Assembly: GCA_018263005.1 (NCBI GenBank)
Contig: JADFDH010000001.1
Span: 62,001 to 126,000, forward strand
Source: Methanobacterium sp.
GTDB lineage: Archaea > Methanobacteriota > Methanobacteria > Methanobacteriales > Methanobacteriaceae
Length of the DNA stretch: 64,000 nucleotides
Reading direction: 5' to 3'
Both the position numbers and the translations under genes were made by a program. The notes beneath the pieces are model-generated. The model worked only from the letters and a program-made list of their open reading frames with translations, was not told the DNA's origin and searched no databases. Below are positions 62,726 to 64,000 of the stretch, one piece after another. Positions within the stretch are counted from its first letter, which is position 1; each line of letters begins with the position of its first letter.

Positions 62726-64000
62726 TTAAAATGGTGTTATGCTGGGGTGTTCATCGTATAATCCTTCATTACCATAGATTGGTCTGGGTTCTGTGCTGGA
62801 CCAGTCACTCCAGTAGTTTCCTACGGTTCCCTGGTAGAACATATTCCCGAATCCATTTTGAGCTAGTACTTGTAATGGGTTGTTGGTGAAGTTGTTCTGA
62901 TAGACTGTGTTGTTGGTTACTCCGTCGAGTACTAATCCTGCCCATGTATTGTTCTGTAGAGTATTATAGTATATGGTGTTACCGATTGAGGTGTTTACTA
63001 CATATATTCCCATCTGACAGCCGCTGATAGTGTTGGCTCCGGTTATGAAGTTACTATCGGCGTTGTCCAGGGCGATACCGGTGAAATTGTTCCCGTTTAT
63101 AGTGTTCCAGTTGATGTTGTTGGAGTTGGCGTTTCTGAGGAGTATTCCGATAACTCCGTTGTAGGATATGGCTATGTTGCTGGATATTTGGTTTCCTGTA
63201 GATCCGTCGATGTATATTCCGGTGTCCTGATTTTCATGTATGTTATTATTGTTTATGGCGTTGTTGTTGGAATTATTTACGATGTATAGTCCTTCTAGGT
63301 TGCCTGATATGTTGTTATCGTTGTTTATGATGTTTCCGGTGGCGTTATCAAAGCATATTCCCACCCAACTATTACCTAGGATATTGTTTCCTGAGGCGGT
63401 GTTGGTGCCTGAATCTCTCAGGTATACTCCTATGGTTCCGTTATAGGATATGTTTACGTTCGAACTGATTATGTTATCATTTGAACCGTTTATTATGCTT
63501 ATTCCGATATTGCTGCTGCCAGTTATGGTGTTTCCGCTTATGTTGTTGCCTATGGAATGCATTAGGTTTAATCCTTCCTGGTTACCTGATATGATATTAG
63601 CTCCGTTTATGGTGTTTCCATCAGCGTTATCCAGGGCTATTCCTGCCCAGCCATTATTTGCTATGGAATTGCCAGAGATGGTGTTGGTTTCTGAGTCACG
63701 GATTAGTATTCCTATTACACCATTGCCTAGTATTGCCAGGTTGTTGCTGATAGTATTACCGTTTGAACCGCTCAGTAAGTTTATTCCTGCGTCGAAGTTA
63801 TGGTGTATGTTATTTCCGGTTATGTTGTTCCCGTTTGAAGTGTTTACTATGTAGATTCCTTCTCCGTTACCATTGATTTCGTTTCCGAAATCTATGGTGT
63901 TGTTATCGGAATTATCGAGGCCTATTCCCAGCCAACCATTACTTTGGATGGTGTTTCCTGAAATGGTGTTAGTATTGGAGTTCTGGATGAATAAGCCTAT
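62726..64000 (-). CDS. large beta-helix surface protein, adhesin-like, N-terminus off window
   Basis: The frame is open from the window edge to the stop, giving 425 residues of the C-terminal part. It consists of short repeats of the right-handed parallel beta-helix (PbH1/NosD) type, with units such as ISGNxxGIxLxNSxxNxI, rich in Asn, Ile, Gly and Ser. It ends with NYWSDWSSTEP and HPSITPF, a typical end of NosD-like and methanogen adhesin-like proteins. No C-terminal membrane anchor or cell-wall domain is present. The visible part lacks a signal peptide, which should lie upstream of the window. Confidence 0.85.
   Translation of the reverse strand: MGLFIQNSNTNTISGNTIQSNGWLGIGLDNSDNNTIDFGNEINGNGEGIYIVNTSNGNNITGNNIHHNFDAGINLLSGSNGNTISNNLAILGNGVIGILIRDSETNTISGNSIANNGWAGIALDNADGNTINGANIISGNQEGLNLMHSIGNNISGNTITGSSNIGISIINGSNDNIISSNVNISYNGTIGVYLRDSGTNTASGNNILGNSWVGICFDNATGNIINNDNNISGNLEGLYIVNNSNNNAINNNNIHENQDTGIYIDGSTGNQISSNIAISYNGVIGILLRNANSNNINWNTINGNNFTGIALDNADSNFITGANTISGCQMGIYVVNTSIGNTIYYNTLQNNTWAGLVLDGVTNNTVYQNNFTNNPLQVLAQNGFGNMFYQGTVGNYWSDWSSTEPRPIYGNEGLYDEHPSITPF

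Noticed and set aside
62726..64000. Plus-strand open frames in the repeat region
   Set aside because: They are antisense to the beta-helix gene and have hydrophobic, low-complexity translations without ribosome sites.

Overview
The window is a low-GC archaeal chromosome segment, most likely from a mesophilic hydrogenotrophic methanogen of the order Methanobacteriales (Methanobacterium-like). Support comes from both subunits of DNA topoisomerase VI, aIF1A, Rio1 kinase, a Pno1-type KH protein, the KEOPS subunit Cgi121, archaeal type II GAPDH, a geranylgeranyl reductase, O-phosphoseryl-tRNA:Cys-tRNA synthase, the archaeal TIGR00300 (ornithine cyclodeaminase-type) enzyme, a two-subunit GMP synthase, TTG/GTG starts behind GGTGAT or GAGGTG ribosome sites, and TATA boxes of archaeal type. 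The genus is an inference from gene content and order.

Layout. 1-9.5 kb is accessory: a zinc-ribbon membrane protein (cut by the window edge), tRNA-Ser(CGA), a STAS protein, a CPBP protease, a MarR-regulated membrane protein with a clear tandem operator, a flavodoxin, a membrane protein that seems to start at ATA, and a frameshifted methyltransferase. 9.5-14.4 kb holds SepCysS, a DUF362 protein, and a flippase-like/PHP/UbiA group. 14.5-20.4 kb is a conserved information-processing block on the minus strand (gap, top6A, top6B, KH protein, rio1, aIF1A). 20.6-32.6 kb holds moeA, a UPF0280 protein, the Trk potassium system, a broken CadD-type transporter, geranylgeranyl reductase plus tRNA G10 methyltransferase, leuA, cgi121 and a HEAT-repeat protein.

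32.7-39.5 kb is the most unusual part. A winged-helix regulator is divergent from a tightly packed five-gene plus-strand set: a GyrI-like/TrmO fusion, a second GyrI-like protein, an Fpg/Nei-like protein without the usual N-terminal catalytic proline, a GNAT-YoaP-like fusion and an MBL hydrolase. It is followed by a convergent NreA-type repair protein. 39.5-47.9 kb is accessory again: MsrB, a cupin, two PadR circuits (one with an EFR1 flavo-ferredoxin protein, one divergent from an MFS pump), a nonsense-mutated isochorismatase and a truncated QueG-like protein. 48-53.4 kb has the two GMP synthase subunits separated by a three-gene glycosylation cassette (GtrA, UDP-galactopyranose-mutase-like, GT39). 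53.5-64 kb has a DUF447 protein, a UPF0282 MBL protein, a third PadR regulator with 16-bp tandem repeats at its promoter, adenine deaminase, a TetR remnant, a DUF454 protein, the TIGR00300 enzyme, LtrA, a PAS-only protein and the C-terminal part of a large beta-helix surface protein running off the window.

No CRISPR array, insertion sequence, rRNA or provirus was seen. Recurrent themes are small one-component regulators next to the genes they probably control, with readable palindromic operators, and several genes broken by one or two base changes. All functions are read from sequence motifs and family knowledge; no database search was run.
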